Shown here one piece after another: positions 41,680 through 50,209 of a stretch of 64,000 nt of DNA. Both the position numbers and the translations under genes were made by a program. Within the stretch, counting starts at the first letter, position 1; each line of letters opens with the position of its first letter. The stretch lies in contig CAVPRR010000005.1 of the NCBI GenBank assembly GCA_963707965.1, positions 1 through 64,000 on the forward strand, in the 5' to 3' direction. This DNA comes from VRUE01 sp963707965. GTDB taxonomy: Bacteria > Actinomycetota > Thermoleophilia > Solirubrobacterales > 70-9. The notes beneath the pieces were generated by a model. The model was not told where the DNA came from and ran no database searches. It was given only the letters and a program-made list of their open reading frames with translations.

Positions 41680-43200
41680 CTACGCGGGAGTGATCGGGTT
41701 ACGGCGCCTGGCGAAGGAGCGGTCCTTGCTCGCCGCCAGCGCAAAGCGGCGGGTCAGCTCGGCCCGCAGGTCCGCGGGCTGCACCACGGCATCGACGACC
41801 AGCTCCGAGGCAAGGTGGAGGATGTCGATGTCGGCCGCGTACTCCTCCCGCTTCTGCGCGACGAACGCCTCGCGCTCCGCCTCGTCGGAGATCGCCTGGA
41901 TCTGGTTGTAGAAGACCGCGTTGATCGCCGCCTGGGGGCCCATCACGGCGATCGAGGCGCTCGGTAGGGCGATACAGCAGTCGGGCTCGAAGGCCGGCCC
42001 CGCCATCGCATAAAGGCCGGCGCCGTAGGCCTTGCGAACGATCACCGAGAGCTTCGGCACCGTCGCTTCGGAGACGGCGCTGATCATCTTTGCCCCGTGG
42101 CGGATGATCCCCTGGCGCTCGACCGCCGTGCCGATCATGAAACCGGGCACGTCGGCAAGGAAGAGCAGCGGCACGTTGAAGGCGTTGCACGTCTGGATGA
42201 AGCGCGCTGCCTTGTCGGCCGAGTCGACGAAGAGCACGCCGCCTTTTTGCCTGGGCTGGTTGGCGACGACGCCGACGACGCGCCCGTCGAGCCGTGCGTA
42301 GCCGACAATCAGCTCTTTCGCCCAGCGCCGCTGGACCTCGAGCAGGCTGTCCGCATCGAGCAGCGCCTCGAGCACCTCTCGCATGTCGAACGGCAGGTTC
42401 TCGTCGGCCGGGACGATCTCCTCGATCGCCGCTTCGGAGGCCGGCGCCACAGCGGCGGCAGCCGGTGGCTCCTCGCGCCAGCTCCCAGGCATGAAGGAGA
42501 GGTAGCGCCTCGCCAGCTCGATCGCCTCCTCGTCGCTCTTGACCAGGAAGTGGCCGCAACCGGAGACACCGGTGTGCATCTTCGCCCCGCCCATCTCCTC
42601 CAGCGTCACCTTCTCGCCGATCACCATCTCGGCCATCCGCGGCGACCCCAGGTACATCGAGGCGTTGCCCTCGCGCATGATCACGACGTCGCAGAAGGCC
42701 GGGATGTAGGCGCCGCCGGCGGCGCTCGGCCCGAGCAGCAGGCAGACCTGCGGAACCTGGCCGGAGAGGCGCACCTCGTTGTGGAAGATCCGCCCGGCGC
42801 CGCGCCGGCCGGGGAACATCTGAACCTGGTCGGTGATCCGCGCTCCCGCCGAGTCGACCAGGTAGACCATCGGGACCTGGAGCGCCAGCGCCCGTTCCTG
42901 GACGCGAAGGATCTTCTCTACCGTCTTCGCCCCCCACGAGCCCGCCTTCACGGTCGGGTCGTTCGCCATCAACGCCACGCGGCGGCCGTCGATCCTCGCC
43001 AGCCCGGTGAGGACCCCGTCGGCGCCCAGCCCCTCCTCCTGCCAGTTGGCCAGCAGCGCCTCCTCGGCAAAGGAACCTGGGTCGACCAGGCGCTCCACCC
43101 GCTCGCGCACCGGCAGCTTGCCCTGCTCCGCCGTCTTCTCGTGATGGCGCCGGGGACCGCCGGAGAGGGCGGCGTCGAGGGCGGGTTGGATATCGGTCAC
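41680..43200 (-). CDS. Acyl-CoA carboxylase beta (carboxyltransferase) subunit
   Basis: 506 aa from GTG 43198-43200. Carboxyl_trans domain in two halves, with the acyl-CoA oxyanion loops YLVDSAGARITDQ and LLLGPSAAGGAYIPAFCD in the N-half and FLADVPGFMIGTAVE and RKAYGAGLYAMAGPAF in the C-half. It transfers carboxyl from biotin to an acyl-CoA. Sequence is nearer to MCC/GCC-type and actinobacterial PCC-like subunits; no biotin carboxylase or BCCP gene is in the window. HMG-CoA lyase downstream favours methylcrotonyl-CoA (leucine) but does not prove it. Confidence 0.9.
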   Translation of the reverse strand: MTDIQPALDAALSGGPRRHHEKTAEQGKLPVRERVERLVDPGSFAEEALLANWQEEGLGADGVLTGLARIDGRRVALMANDPTVKAGSWGAKTVEKILRVQERALALQVPMVYLVDSAGARITDQVQMFPGRRGAGRIFHNEVRLSGQVPQVCLLLGPSAAGGAYIPAFCDVVIMREGNASMYLGSPRMAEMVIGEKVTLEEMGGAKMHTGVSGCGHFLVKSDEEAIELARRYLSFMPGSWREEPPAAAAVAPASEAAIEEIVPADENLPFDMREVLEALLDADSLLEVQRRWAKELIVGYARLDGRVVGVVANQPRQKGGVLFVDSADKAARFIQTCNAFNVPLLFLADVPGFMIGTAVERQGIIRHGAKMISAVSEATVPKLSVIVRKAYGAGLYAMAGPAFEPDCCIALPSASIAVMGPQAAINAVFYNQIQAISDEAEREAFVAQKREEYAADIDILHLASELVVDAVVQPADLRAELTRRFALAASKDRSFARRRNPITPA

Positions 43201-43217
43201 GGCGACGGTGAGCCTAA

Positions 43218-43378
43218 ATGGTTGATTCCACGGCCGCGTGTGACTGGGGGCGTGCGTGGCCAAGCAGATCGAGGACACAGGGCGCAGCCTTTGGTGGTGC
43301 CAAAGGTAAGCCCGAGGACGCAGAGATGCGCAGTGCCACGTGCGTCATCCAGGCGTGCGGGGTCGTGGAATCAACCAT
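43218..43378. repeat. 161-bp element with 18-bp terminal inverted repeats
   Basis: Left end ATGGTTGATTCCACGGCC (43218-43235) and right end GGTCGTGGAATCAACCAT (43361-43378) are inverted copies with one mismatch. Inside is a hairpin CCTTTGG-TGGTG-CCAAAGG (43288-43306). There is no gene. Size, TIRs and intergenic site fit a MITE-like element or a long folded RNA; a target duplication is not clear (only CTA on both sides). Confidence 0.6.
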
Positions 43379-43392
43379 CTAGAGGCCTCTAG
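43379..43392. promoter_or_regulatory. 14-bp perfect palindrome
   Basis: CTAGAGGCCTCTAG is its own reverse complement. It sits directly at the right end of the 161-bp element and overlaps the stop codon of the SnoaL-like gene. Could be a protein site or a short terminator stem; chance is possible. Confidence 0.35.
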
Positions 43393-43766
43393 CCCGAGGT
43401 GACGCCGAGGCGGCGGCCCATCTCCTCGGCGAGAGCGTTGAGGCCGCTGAGCGGGCGGATCATCACCATCATCTCCGCGATCAGGCCATCGTCGCCGAAG
43501 CGCAGCACGTCCACGCCGTGGAGCTGCCGCTCCCCGACCCGCGCCTCGAAGACGAGGACCGCGGTTCCCCCGGTCTCGACCTGATCGACGTACCGAAAGC
43601 CCTCGAAGACCTCGGCCACCGCCCCGAGCAGCACTCTCAAGGCGTCGAGCCCGCTGTAGGGCTTGAACACTGCGGGACTGAGAAAGACGACCTCAGGGGA
43701 GAAGAGCTCCTCGAGCTTCGAGAAGTCCTTCGACTCGGCGGCGCGTCGGAACGGATCGCTCTTCAT
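43389..43766 (-). CDS. SnoaL/NTF2-like protein
   Basis: 125 aa from ATG 43764-43766. Begins MKSDPFRRAAESKDFSKLEE then LFSPEVVFLSPAVFKPYSG, the usual helix-helix-strand of a SnoaL-like cone fold; ends with MMVMIRPLSGLNALAEEMG. Such proteins are ligand-binding or isomerase-like. No catalytic residue set is certain. Head to tail after HMG-CoA lyase with 52 nt between. Upstream codons in the same frame antisense to hmgL are not used. Confidence 0.8.
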   Translation of the reverse strand: MKSDPFRRAAESKDFSKLEELFSPEVVFLSPAVFKPYSGLDALRVLLGAVAEVFEGFRYVDQVETGGTAVLVFEARVGERQLHGVDVLRFGDDGLIAEMMVMIRPLSGLNALAEEMGRRLGVTSG

Positions 43767-43818
43767 CGACCCGAGCCTACTGGCATGGCCACCCGGCGAG
43801 AGCCCGCCCGCCCGGGAT

Positions 43819-44757
43819 CTAACCTCCTCCGCCCCACTCTCCTCCGCCCCACTCGATCGGGCCCGCGCGCAACACATGGGCACCGAGCGGGCGGCCCAGA
43901 ACCTCCTGGGCGGCGCGCGAGGCCTCGATCAGCTGCGCCAGGTCGATCCCGGTCTCAACCCCCATCTCATGCAGCATCGAGACGACGTCCTCGCTGGAGA
44001 CGTTGCCGGTCGAGCCGGGCGGCACCGGGCAACCGCCGAGCTCGCCGAAGCTCGACTCGAAGGACTCGATCCCCTCCTCCAGCGCCGCCACCACGTTGGC
44101 AAGCCCCTGGCCGCGCGTGTTGTGGAAGTGAGCGGTCAGCTCCACCCGGTCGAGGCGCTCACGGGCAGCGGCGAAGAACTCGTGCACCTGGCGCGGGTTC
44201 GCCATCCCCGTGGTGTCGCCGAAGCCGACCTCCGCACAGCCGGCGCCGGCCAACCGCTCGGCGATCTCGAAGACGCGCTCGGGCGGCACCTCGCCCTCGT
44301 ATGGACAGCCGAAGGAGGTGGCGATCACCCCCTCGCAGCGCAGCCCGGCCTCGCGCGCCGAAGCCAAGGTCAACTCCAACCCGGCGAGCGACTCCTCGAT
44401 GGAGCGATTGACGTTCTTGCGGTTGTGCGTCTCCGAGGCGGAGAGGAAGACGCTCACCTCATCGAAGCGGTCGCGCAGGCGCAGCGCCCGCTCCAGCCCC
44501 CGCTCGTTGGGGATCAGAACCGAGAAGGCGACGCCGTCCGGGCGCCGCACGGCGGCCAGCACCTCCTCGGCGTCGGCGAGTTGGGGAATCACGTCAGGCC
44601 GCACGAAGGAGGTGATCTCCAGTCGCCGCAGGCCGCTGGCCGAGAGCATGTCGATCAGCCGCACCTTCTCGGCGGTGGAAATCGTCTCGGGCTCGTTCTG
44701 GAAGCCATCTCGAGGCCCAACCTCGCGGATCCGCACCGTGCTGGGAAGTGAGGCCAT
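43819..44757 (-). CDS. hmgL: Hydroxymethylglutaryl-CoA lyase
   Basis: 312 aa. DRE-TIM metallolyase: N-terminal EVGPRDGFQNE (catalytic Arg-Asp), second metal-site His-x-His in TAHFHNTRGQG, and the lyase cysteine loop LGGCPVPPGSTGN near residue 265. Cleaves HMG-CoA to acetyl-CoA and acetoacetate, the last step of leucine catabolism; acetoacetate can then be used by the AACS at 37645. The extreme C-terminus carries a 15-nt tandem duplication (EWGGGEWGGGG). Confidence 0.92.
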   Translation of the reverse strand: MASLPSTVRIREVGPRDGFQNEPETISTAEKVRLIDMLSASGLRRLEITSFVRPDVIPQLADAEEVLAAVRRPDGVAFSVLIPNERGLERALRLRDRFDEVSVFLSASETHNRKNVNRSIEESLAGLELTLASAREAGLRCEGVIATSFGCPYEGEVPPERVFEIAERLAGAGCAEVGFGDTTGMANPRQVHEFFAAARERLDRVELTAHFHNTRGQGLANVVAALEEGIESFESSFGELGGCPVPPGSTGNVSSEDVVSMLHEMGVETGIDLAQLIEASRAAQEVLGRPLGAHVLRAGPIEWGGGEWGGGG

Positions 44758-44768
44758 GCCCCTCGAGA

Positions 44769-45164
44769 CTACGCCGCCGGCGGACCCATGTGACCGACCC
44801 CCACTACGCGGCGCTCGTGGGTGCCGACCCCGATCGTCCGCTCCCCTTCGGAGACCTCGACATCGAAGCGAAGCTTGCGACCGTCGACGATCTCGCGCAG
44901 CGTCGCGCGCACCTGGCAGGTCGCGCCCTCCGCCGCGGCCGCCACATGCTTGACGCAGACTTCGAAGCCGACGGTGGCCCGGCCCTCGGGCAGGTGCTCA
45001 TAGGCGAGCGCAGCAGCGGTGCCCTCCATCATCGCGATCATCCCCGGCGTCGAGAGAACACTGGCGCCAATCGTGCCGCCGACGTCCGTCAGGAGCGGGC
45101 CCTCGACGGTGAACTCGTTGCTGCGCTCGATCCCCGGCGCCAGCGTCTGCTCGGGCTCAGCCAT
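44769..45164 (-). CDS. Hotdog thioesterase (FlK-like)
   Basis: 131 aa. Start ATG overlaps the SDR stop by one base (TGATG). Pattern VEGPLLTDVGGTIGASVLST, MIAMMEGTAAALAYEHLPEG and VGFEVCVKHVAAAAEG matches the fluoroacetyl-CoA thioesterase-like hotdog group, where Thr, Glu and His residues lie in the same places (here T, E in MMEGT, H in VKHVA). It would hydrolyse an acyl-CoA thioester; coupled with SDR and acyl-CoA genes. Confidence 0.83.
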   Translation of the reverse strand: MAEPEQTLAPGIERSNEFTVEGPLLTDVGGTIGASVLSTPGMIAMMEGTAAALAYEHLPEGRATVGFEVCVKHVAAAAEGATCQVRATLREIVDGRKLRFDVEVSEGERTIGVGTHERRVVGVGHMGPPAA

Positions 45165-45898
45165 CAGACCATGCCCAGGCCGCCGCTCACGCCCAGGGTC
45201 TCGCCGGTCACGTATGTCGCGTCGTCGGAGGCGAGAAATGCGGCTGCCGCCGCCACCTCCTCCGGCTGCCCCAGGCGCTTCATCTGCGTCGCCTCTTTCA
45301 TCGTCTCGATCACCCGCTCGCCGATCTCGCCGAACTCCTTGGCGCCCATCAGCAGCGGTGTCTCGATCGGGCCGGGGGCGATCGAGTTGGCGGTGATCCC
45401 GTAACGGGCGTTCTCGCGCGCTATTGCCTTCATGAAGGCCACGATCCCACCCTTCGCCGCGGAGTAGACGGCGGAGCCCTTCGAGCCCACGCGGCCCGCC
45501 TCCGAGGAGATGCTGACGATCCGCCCATAGCCCAGCTCCTGCATGACCGGCAGCACCGCGTGCGTGCAGTTGAGGACGCCGCCGAGGTTGACCGCAATCA
45601 CCCGCTCCCACTGCTCGGGGGTCGTGTAGGTGAAGAACCCGAACTCGTCGGTACCGGCATTGTTGACGAGGATGTTGAGCGTTCCAGCCGCTTCGACAGC
45701 CGCCCGTGCGGACCTCGGGTCGGTGACGTCGAGCTCCACCGCGTGGCCGGCGATCTCCCCGGCAACTCGATTGGCTCCCTCGATGTCGATGTCGCCCACC
45801 CACACCTCGGCGCCCTCGGCGGCAAGCCGCGCCGCGATCGCCGCGCCGATCCCACCGGCGCCGCCGGTTACCAGTGCCCTTCGCCCCTCGAACCTCAT
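45164..45898 (-). CDS. SDR-family NAD(P)-dependent oxidoreductase
   Basis: 244 aa. Rossmann TGGAGGIG motif, adenine-site LDVTD, NNAG, catalytic SISSEAGRVGSKGSAVYSAAK (Ser-Tyr-Lys). D in VGDIDIEG at the end of strand 2 suggests NAD(H) preference. Similar to 3-oxoacyl/2-hydroxycyclohexanecarboxyl-CoA type dehydrogenases, in line with the thioesterase and HMG-CoA lyase downstream. Divergent from npdG with 27 nt between starts. Confidence 0.92.
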   Translation of the reverse strand: MRFEGRRALVTGGAGGIGAAIAARLAAEGAEVWVGDIDIEGANRVAGEIAGHAVELDVTDPRSARAAVEAAGTLNILVNNAGTDEFGFFTYTTPEQWERVIAVNLGGVLNCTHAVLPVMQELGYGRIVSISSEAGRVGSKGSAVYSAAKGGIVAFMKAIARENARYGITANSIAPGPIETPLLMGAKEFGEIGERVIETMKEATQMKRLGQPEEVAAAAAFLASDDATYVTGETLGVSGGLGMV

Positions 45899-45925
45899 CG
45901 GCGCTGAGCATAGACTGGCGCCGGA

Positions 45926-46612
45926 ATGGATGAACCGATCCCCATCGTCGGCGGCACCGGCGCGCTCGGAGCCGGGCTGGCCCTGCGCTGGGCGAAGGCA
46001 GGCGCATCGGTTGTGATCGGCTCGCGCTCGGCGGAGCGCGCCGCGGCGGCTGCGGCGAAGCTTCGCGAAGCGGTCCCGGGCGCTGAGGCCGCGGGCCTGG
46101 TCAACGAGGAGGCGGCCAGGCGTGCGGAGGTTGTCTTCCTGACGGTCCCCTTCCGTGCCCAGTCGGAGAACCTCAACAACCTGCGAGGGGCGCTTCAACC
46201 GGGGCAGATTCTGGTCGACTGCACCGTCCCGCTCGCAGCGGCTGTGAGCGGCAAGGCGACCCGCTCGCTGGGCGTCTGGCAGGGCTCCGCAGCCCAGCAG
46301 GCGCAGGAGATGGTCCCGGACGGCGTCACGGTGATAGCGGCCCTGCACAGCGTGGGGGCACCGACTCTGGCCGACGCCGATTCCGAGCTGAACGAGGACG
46401 TGCCGGTCTGCGGCGACCGCAAGGCCGACAAGGCGCGCGTCGCGCGCCTCATCGAGCTCATTCCCGGACTGCGGGCCGTCAACGCAGGACCACTGGAGAT
46501 GGCACGGATCGTCGAGCAGCTGACCCCCCTCCTGATCTCCGTCAACGGGCGCTACAAGACCCACGCCGGAATCCGCATCACCGGGCTTCCCGATTCCGGC
46601 CATTGGGACTGA
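45926..46612 (+). CDS. npdG: NADPH-dependent F420 reductase
   Basis: 228 aa. N-terminal Rossmann start PIVGGTGALGAGLALRWAKA and the NADP-binding GSRSAERAAAAAAKLRE; the remainder (VFLTVPFRAQ, VIAALHSVGAPTLADADSEL, VCGDRKADKARV) is typical of F420H2:NADP+ oxidoreductases (Fno/NpdG). It links the NADPH pool to reduced F420. Adjacent to cofD, cofC and cofE on the same strand, so it belongs to the F420 block. Confidence 0.93.
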   Translation: MDEPIPIVGGTGALGAGLALRWAKAGASVVIGSRSAERAAAAAAKLREAVPGAEAAGLVNEEAARRAEVVFLTVPFRAQSENLNNLRGALQPGQILVDCTVPLAAAVSGKATRSLGVWQGSAAQQAQEMVPDGVTVIAALHSVGAPTLADADSELNEDVPVCGDRKADKARVARLIELIPGLRAVNAGPLEMARIVEQLTPLLISVNGRYKTHAGIRITGLPDSGHWD

Positions 46613-46675
46613 ACGCCGGGCGGCGGGCATGAATCTCGCATTCTTGATTCGGCGATCGAGAGTGGAGCGACTGCC

Positions 46676-47611
46676 ATGAAGATCGCCCTCCTCGCCGGCG
46701 GGACCGGCGGTGCCAAGCTCGGGGCCGGGATGCAGGAGGAGATCGGCGCCGAGCTGTCGGTGATCGCCAACACCGCCGACGACGTCGAGCTTCTCGGTGT
46801 CCACGTCTCGCCGGACCCTGATCTCGTCACCTACTGGTTGAGCGGCGAAATAGACGCCGACCGCGGTTGGGGCATCCGAGACGACAGCTTCACCGTGTTC
46901 GAGAGGCTGTTGAAACTCGGTGCGCCGGGCTGGTTCAAGCTCTCCGACCGCGACCTCGCGACATGTGTGTACCGCCGCGAGTTCCTCGCTGCGGGCGGGC
47001 GGCAGACCGACGCGCAGGCGCAGATCGCGCGTGCGCTCGGCGTTTCCGCCCGCGTGCTGCCGATGAGCGAGGCACGTGTGCACACCAGCGTGCTGACCGC
47101 CGCCGGTCGCCGCGGCCTGCAGGAGTACCTGATCGTCGACGGCGGTCGGCCCGAGGTGCACGGAGTCGAGCTGGAGGGCATCGCCGAGGCGAAGCCAACC
47201 CCCGAGGTGGCTGAGGCGCTGCGCGGAGCGGAGGCGATCGTGATCGGCCCCTCCAACCCGGTGATCAGCATCGGCCCGATCCTCGCCGTGCCAGGGATGA
47301 GGGAGGCGATCGCGGAGTCGAGCGCCCCGGTGATCGCGGTCAGCCCCTTCGTCGCCGGCCAGGTCGTGAAAGGCCCGACCGAGCGGTTCATGGCAGCCCT
47401 CGGCCGGCCGGCGACGGCGGCCGGGACCGCCTCGCTGTACGCGGGACTGATCGACGCCATGGTCGTCGACGAGGGGGACCCCGATCCGCCCCCGGAGGAG
47501 ATCCCGACCCTCGCGGCCCCAACCCTGATGGACGGGGCCGCCGCGCGAGTCCGGGTGGCACGCATCGTCCTCGACTACGCGGCCGACCTCGTCGCCTCCG
47601 GCCCTCGATGA
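46676..47611 (+). CDS. cofD: 2-phospho-L-lactate (or PEP) transferase CofD/FbiA
   Basis: 311 aa. Starts KIALLAGGTGGAKLGAGMQE, continues DDVELLGVHVSPDPDLVTYW and ends with CofD features (VIGPSNPVISIGPILAVPGM). It joins the lactyl/phosphoenolpyruvyl-diphospho-5'-guanosine product to Fo, giving F420-0. GGAGCG precedes the ATG. Downstream cofC follows after ~35 nt. Confidence 0.94.
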   Translation: MKIALLAGGTGGAKLGAGMQEEIGAELSVIANTADDVELLGVHVSPDPDLVTYWLSGEIDADRGWGIRDDSFTVFERLLKLGAPGWFKLSDRDLATCVYRREFLAAGGRQTDAQAQIARALGVSARVLPMSEARVHTSVLTAAGRRGLQEYLIVDGGRPEVHGVELEGIAEAKPTPEVAEALRGAEAIVIGPSNPVISIGPILAVPGMREAIAESSAPVIAVSPFVAGQVVKGPTERFMAALGRPATAAGTASLYAGLIDAMVVDEGDPDPPPEEIPTLAAPTLMDGAAARVRVARIVLDYAADLVASGPR

Positions 47612-47645
47612 CCGTCTTCGATTGCGCCTCCGGTCTGGCCTCGGG

Positions 47646-48287
47646 TTGAAAGCGACCGCCGTACTCCCAATGAAGCGCTTCGGCGCCGCGAAGAGGCGAC
47701 TTGCGGCGGGCATGGAGGACAGGGGGCGCGAGGCGCTCGTCGCTGCGATGCTCGAGGACGTGCTGGAGGCAATCGGCGCGGCGCGGTCGATCGAGGCCAC
47801 GATCGTCGTCAGCAGCGAGCCCCGGGCCGCCGAGCGCGCAGCGGCAGCAGGTAGCGAGGTCCTTCCCGACCCGGCGGGCGGCGGCCACTCGGAGGCCACA
47901 CTGGCCGGGATCGCGCGCGCCGAGGAGCTCGGCGCCACCTGCGTCGTGCTCCTTCCCGGCGACTGCCCACTGCTCGACCCACGCGAGCTGGACAGCCTGC
48001 TGACCGGCGTTCCGGCGAATTACGTCGCCGTCGTTCCAGACAGGCACGGCACCGGGACCAACGCCCTCGTCCTCTCGCCCCCCCGGGCAATCAGGCCCGC
48101 CTTCGGCGAGGGCAGCCGCGACCGCCACGTCGCCGCGGCCCGCGAGGCCGGCATCCCCTTTGGCGTCGAAGCGCTGACCTCGCTGGCCCTCGACCTCGAT
48201 ACTCCCGCCGACCTCATTGCCCTGACCCGCGAGCTGCAGGCACAGCCGGGCCGCGCCCGGCGCACCGCGAAGGCGCTGGGGCTGTGA
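47646..48287 (+). CDS. cofC: 2-phospho-L-lactate guanylyltransferase CofC/FbiD
   Basis: 213 aa from the TTG at 47646, chosen because it leads into the family start KATAVLPMKRFGAAKRRLA; TTG 47622 would add eight codons. Nucleotidyltransferase signatures VLLPGDCPLLDP and PDRHGTGTNALVLSPP are clear. It makes the activated GMP-linked substrate for CofD. Its stop overlaps cofE by 4 nt. Confidence 0.92.
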   Translation: MKATAVLPMKRFGAAKRRLAAGMEDRGREALVAAMLEDVLEAIGAARSIEATIVVSSEPRAAERAAAAGSEVLPDPAGGGHSEATLAGIARAEELGATCVVLLPGDCPLLDPRELDSLLTGVPANYVAVVPDRHGTGTNALVLSPPRAIRPAFGEGSRDRHVAAAREAGIPFGVEALTSLALDLDTPADLIALTRELQAQPGRARRTAKALGL

Positions 48288-49075
48288 ACACGCAGCAGCC
48301 CATCGGGAGCGAGTCGGGGGAGCTGAGCGTCCTTCCGGTCACCGGCCTGCCCGAGTTCGTCGAGGACATGTCCGTGGGGACGGAGATCGCCACCCACGCA
48401 AGGTTGCTCGATGGCGATGTCGTCGTGGTCTCCCAGAAGATCGTCTCGAAGGCAGAGGGGCGTGTCCGCCGCCTCACCTCGGTCCTGCCCGGCGGAGAGG
48501 CGCGACGCCTCGCCGCGGCCCTCGGCAAAGAGCCGGCGCTGGTCGAGCTGATTCTCGCCGAGAGCCGCGAGGTGCTGCGCGCCGAGCACAGCGTCCTGAT
48601 CACCGAGACGCACCACGGCTTCGTCTGCGCCAACGCGGGGATCGACAACTCCAATCTCCCCGACCCCGACACGGTTTCGCTGCTGCCGGAGGACCCCGAT
48701 GCCTCCGCGCGGCGGATCCGCGCGGAGATTCGCGCTGCAACCGGCAGGGCCGTGGCGACCATCGTCTCCGACAGCTTCGGGCGCGCCTGGCGCCTTGGCC
48801 AGACAGAGGTCGCTATCGGCTGCGCGGGAATCGCTCCGCTCAGCGACTGGAGGGGCCGCAGTGACGCCGCTGGCCGCACGCTGGAGGCGACCCTGATCGC
48901 GGTCGCCGACGAGGCGGCAGCCGCCGCCGACCTGGTTCGCGACAAGGACAGTGGAATCCCCGTTGCGATCGTCCGTGGCCTCCAGCGCTTCGTCAGCCAC
49001 GGCGCCGACCCCGGAGACGACGGCCCCGGCGCCGCGGCCCTGCGCCGCCCCCGCGACGAGGACCTCTTCCGGTAA
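48284..49075 (+). CDS. cofE: Coenzyme F420-0:L-glutamate ligase CofE
   Basis: 263 aa with GTG start (GTGA overlap). Motifs VVVVSQKIVSKAEGR, ITETHHGFVCANAGIDNSN and VSDSFGRAWRLGQTEVAIGC are characteristic of CofE/FbiB N-domains. Adds glutamate(s) to F420-0. The nitroreductase-like C-terminal half of mycobacterial FbiB is absent. Last gene of the F420 run npdG-cofD-cofC-cofE. Confidence 0.94.
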   Translation: MNTQQPIGSESGELSVLPVTGLPEFVEDMSVGTEIATHARLLDGDVVVVSQKIVSKAEGRVRRLTSVLPGGEARRLAAALGKEPALVELILAESREVLRAEHSVLITETHHGFVCANAGIDNSNLPDPDTVSLLPEDPDASARRIRAEIRAATGRAVATIVSDSFGRAWRLGQTEVAIGCAGIAPLSDWRGRSDAAGRTLEATLIAVADEAAAAADLVRDKDSGIPVAIVRGLQRFVSHGADPGDDGPGAAALRRPRDEDLFR

Positions 49076-49082
49076 CCCCTGC

Positions 49083-49192
49083 CGACGGGACGATTTCGCA
49101 CCAGATGGGTGCATTTCAGTCCCGCCGGCGCGGCCATGCAATCGACGGGACGATTTCGCACCAGATGGGTGCATTTCAGTCCCGTCGGCGCG
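49083..49192. repeat. Two tandem 50-nt hairpin units
   Basis: Units 49083-49132 and 49143-49192 (period 60) differ at one base. Each has outer arms CGACGGGAC and GTCCCGTCG and an inner hairpin GCACC-AGATG-GGTGC. The second unit has perfect outer pairing, the first a single mismatch. They lie between convergent cofE and alcohol dehydrogenase genes. Could be terminators, REP-like DNA or a structured RNA. Confidence 0.7.
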
Positions 49193-49201
49193 AGTGCGCT
49201 G

Positions 49202-50203
49202 CTACTGCGCGGTTGAGCCGGCGATGTCGAGGACGGCGGCCCCCCGCAGGCGGCCGGACCGGATGGAGTCGAGCGCCACGCCGACCTCGGCCAGTGGATG
49301 GATCTCAACCTCGGTGCGGACCGGGACCCGCGGCGCCAGCTGCAGGAACTCCTCGCCGTCGCGGCGGGTCAGGTTTGCCACGGAGCCAAGCACACGCTCA
49401 CCCCAGAGGATCTCGTAGGGAAAGCTGGGTATGTCGCTCATGTGGATGCCGGCACTGATGATCCGCGCCCCCTTTGCACTCACCCGCAGCGCGGCGGTCA
49501 TCAGAGGCCCGGCCGGTGCGAAGACGATCGCGCCGTCGAGCTCCTCGGGAGGCGGCTCCGTAGAGGATCCCGCCCACTCGGCGCCGAGGCTTCGCGCGAA
49601 CTCCTGTCCCTCCGCATCGCCCTCCTTAGTGAAGACGAAGACGCGCCGCCCCTCCTCGACGGCGACCTGGCAGAGGATGTGGGCTGAGGCGCCGAAGCCG
49701 TAGAAGCCAACCCGCTCGGCGTCGCCCACCAGGCGCAGCGCTCGATAGCCGATCAGCCCGGCACAGAGCAGCGGCGCCGCCTGCTCGTCGGGGTAGCCGT
49801 CCGGAATGGGAAAGCAGAATCGCTGGTCGGCGACCGCGAGCTCCGCGTAACCGCCATCGATGTCGTAGCCGGTGAAGCGGGCGTGGTCGCAAAGGTTCTC
49901 GCGCCCGCTCGTGCAGTAGCGGCACTCGCCGCAGGTCCAGCCCAACCAGGGAACGCCGACCCGGGCGCCCAGCGCGAAGCGCTCCGCTCCCTCCCCCGCC
50001 CCGACCACCGTGCCAACGATCTGATGGCCCGGGACGAGCGGCAGCTTCGGCTCGGTCAGATCGCCGTCGACGATGTGAAGGTCGGTGCGGCAAACACCGC
50101 AGGCCGCAACCGAGATCAGCACCTGCCCGGGCGCCGGCCGGGGATCGGGCAGATCCACGGGGCGCAGTGGCTCGCGCTGCCGCTCCAGGACCATCGCCCG
50201 CAT
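49202..50203 (-). CDS. Zinc-dependent alcohol dehydrogenase (MDR)
   Basis: 333 aa. Catalytic-zinc site ACGVCRTDLH (Cys), GHQIVG (His) and structural-zinc lobe CGECRYCTSGRENLC; coenzyme loop VGFYGFGASAHILCQVA. Belongs to the AdhA/cinnamyl-like group often found in actinobacteria with F420 and redox genes; substrate unknown. Ends 10 nt past the hairpin repeat on the other side of cofE. Confidence 0.9.
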   Translation of the reverse strand: MRAMVLERQREPLRPVDLPDPRPAPGQVLISVAACGVCRTDLHIVDGDLTEPKLPLVPGHQIVGTVVGAGEGAERFALGARVGVPWLGWTCGECRYCTSGRENLCDHARFTGYDIDGGYAELAVADQRFCFPIPDGYPDEQAAPLLCAGLIGYRALRLVGDAERVGFYGFGASAHILCQVAVEEGRRVFVFTKEGDAEGQEFARSLGAEWAGSSTEPPPEELDGAIVFAPAGPLMTAALRVSAKGARIISAGIHMSDIPSFPYEILWGERVLGSVANLTRRDGEEFLQLAPRVPVRTEVEIHPLAEVGVALDSIRSGRLRGAAVLDIAGSTAQ

Positions 50204-50209
50204 CGCGCG

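Noticed and set aside
43826..43858. 15-nt tandem duplication at the end of hmgL
   Set aside because: Noted only as a small in-frame duplication in the C-terminal codons; no functional meaning evident.
45164..47938. A 924-codon open frame on the minus strand across cofD, cofC and npdG
   Set aside because: Only its last 244 codons (the SDR) look like a protein; the rest is antisense to well-supported F420 genes and has low-complexity composition.
49083..49192. Possible CRISPR array
   Set aside because: Only two units, with 10-nt gap and no variable spacers, and no cas genes in the window.
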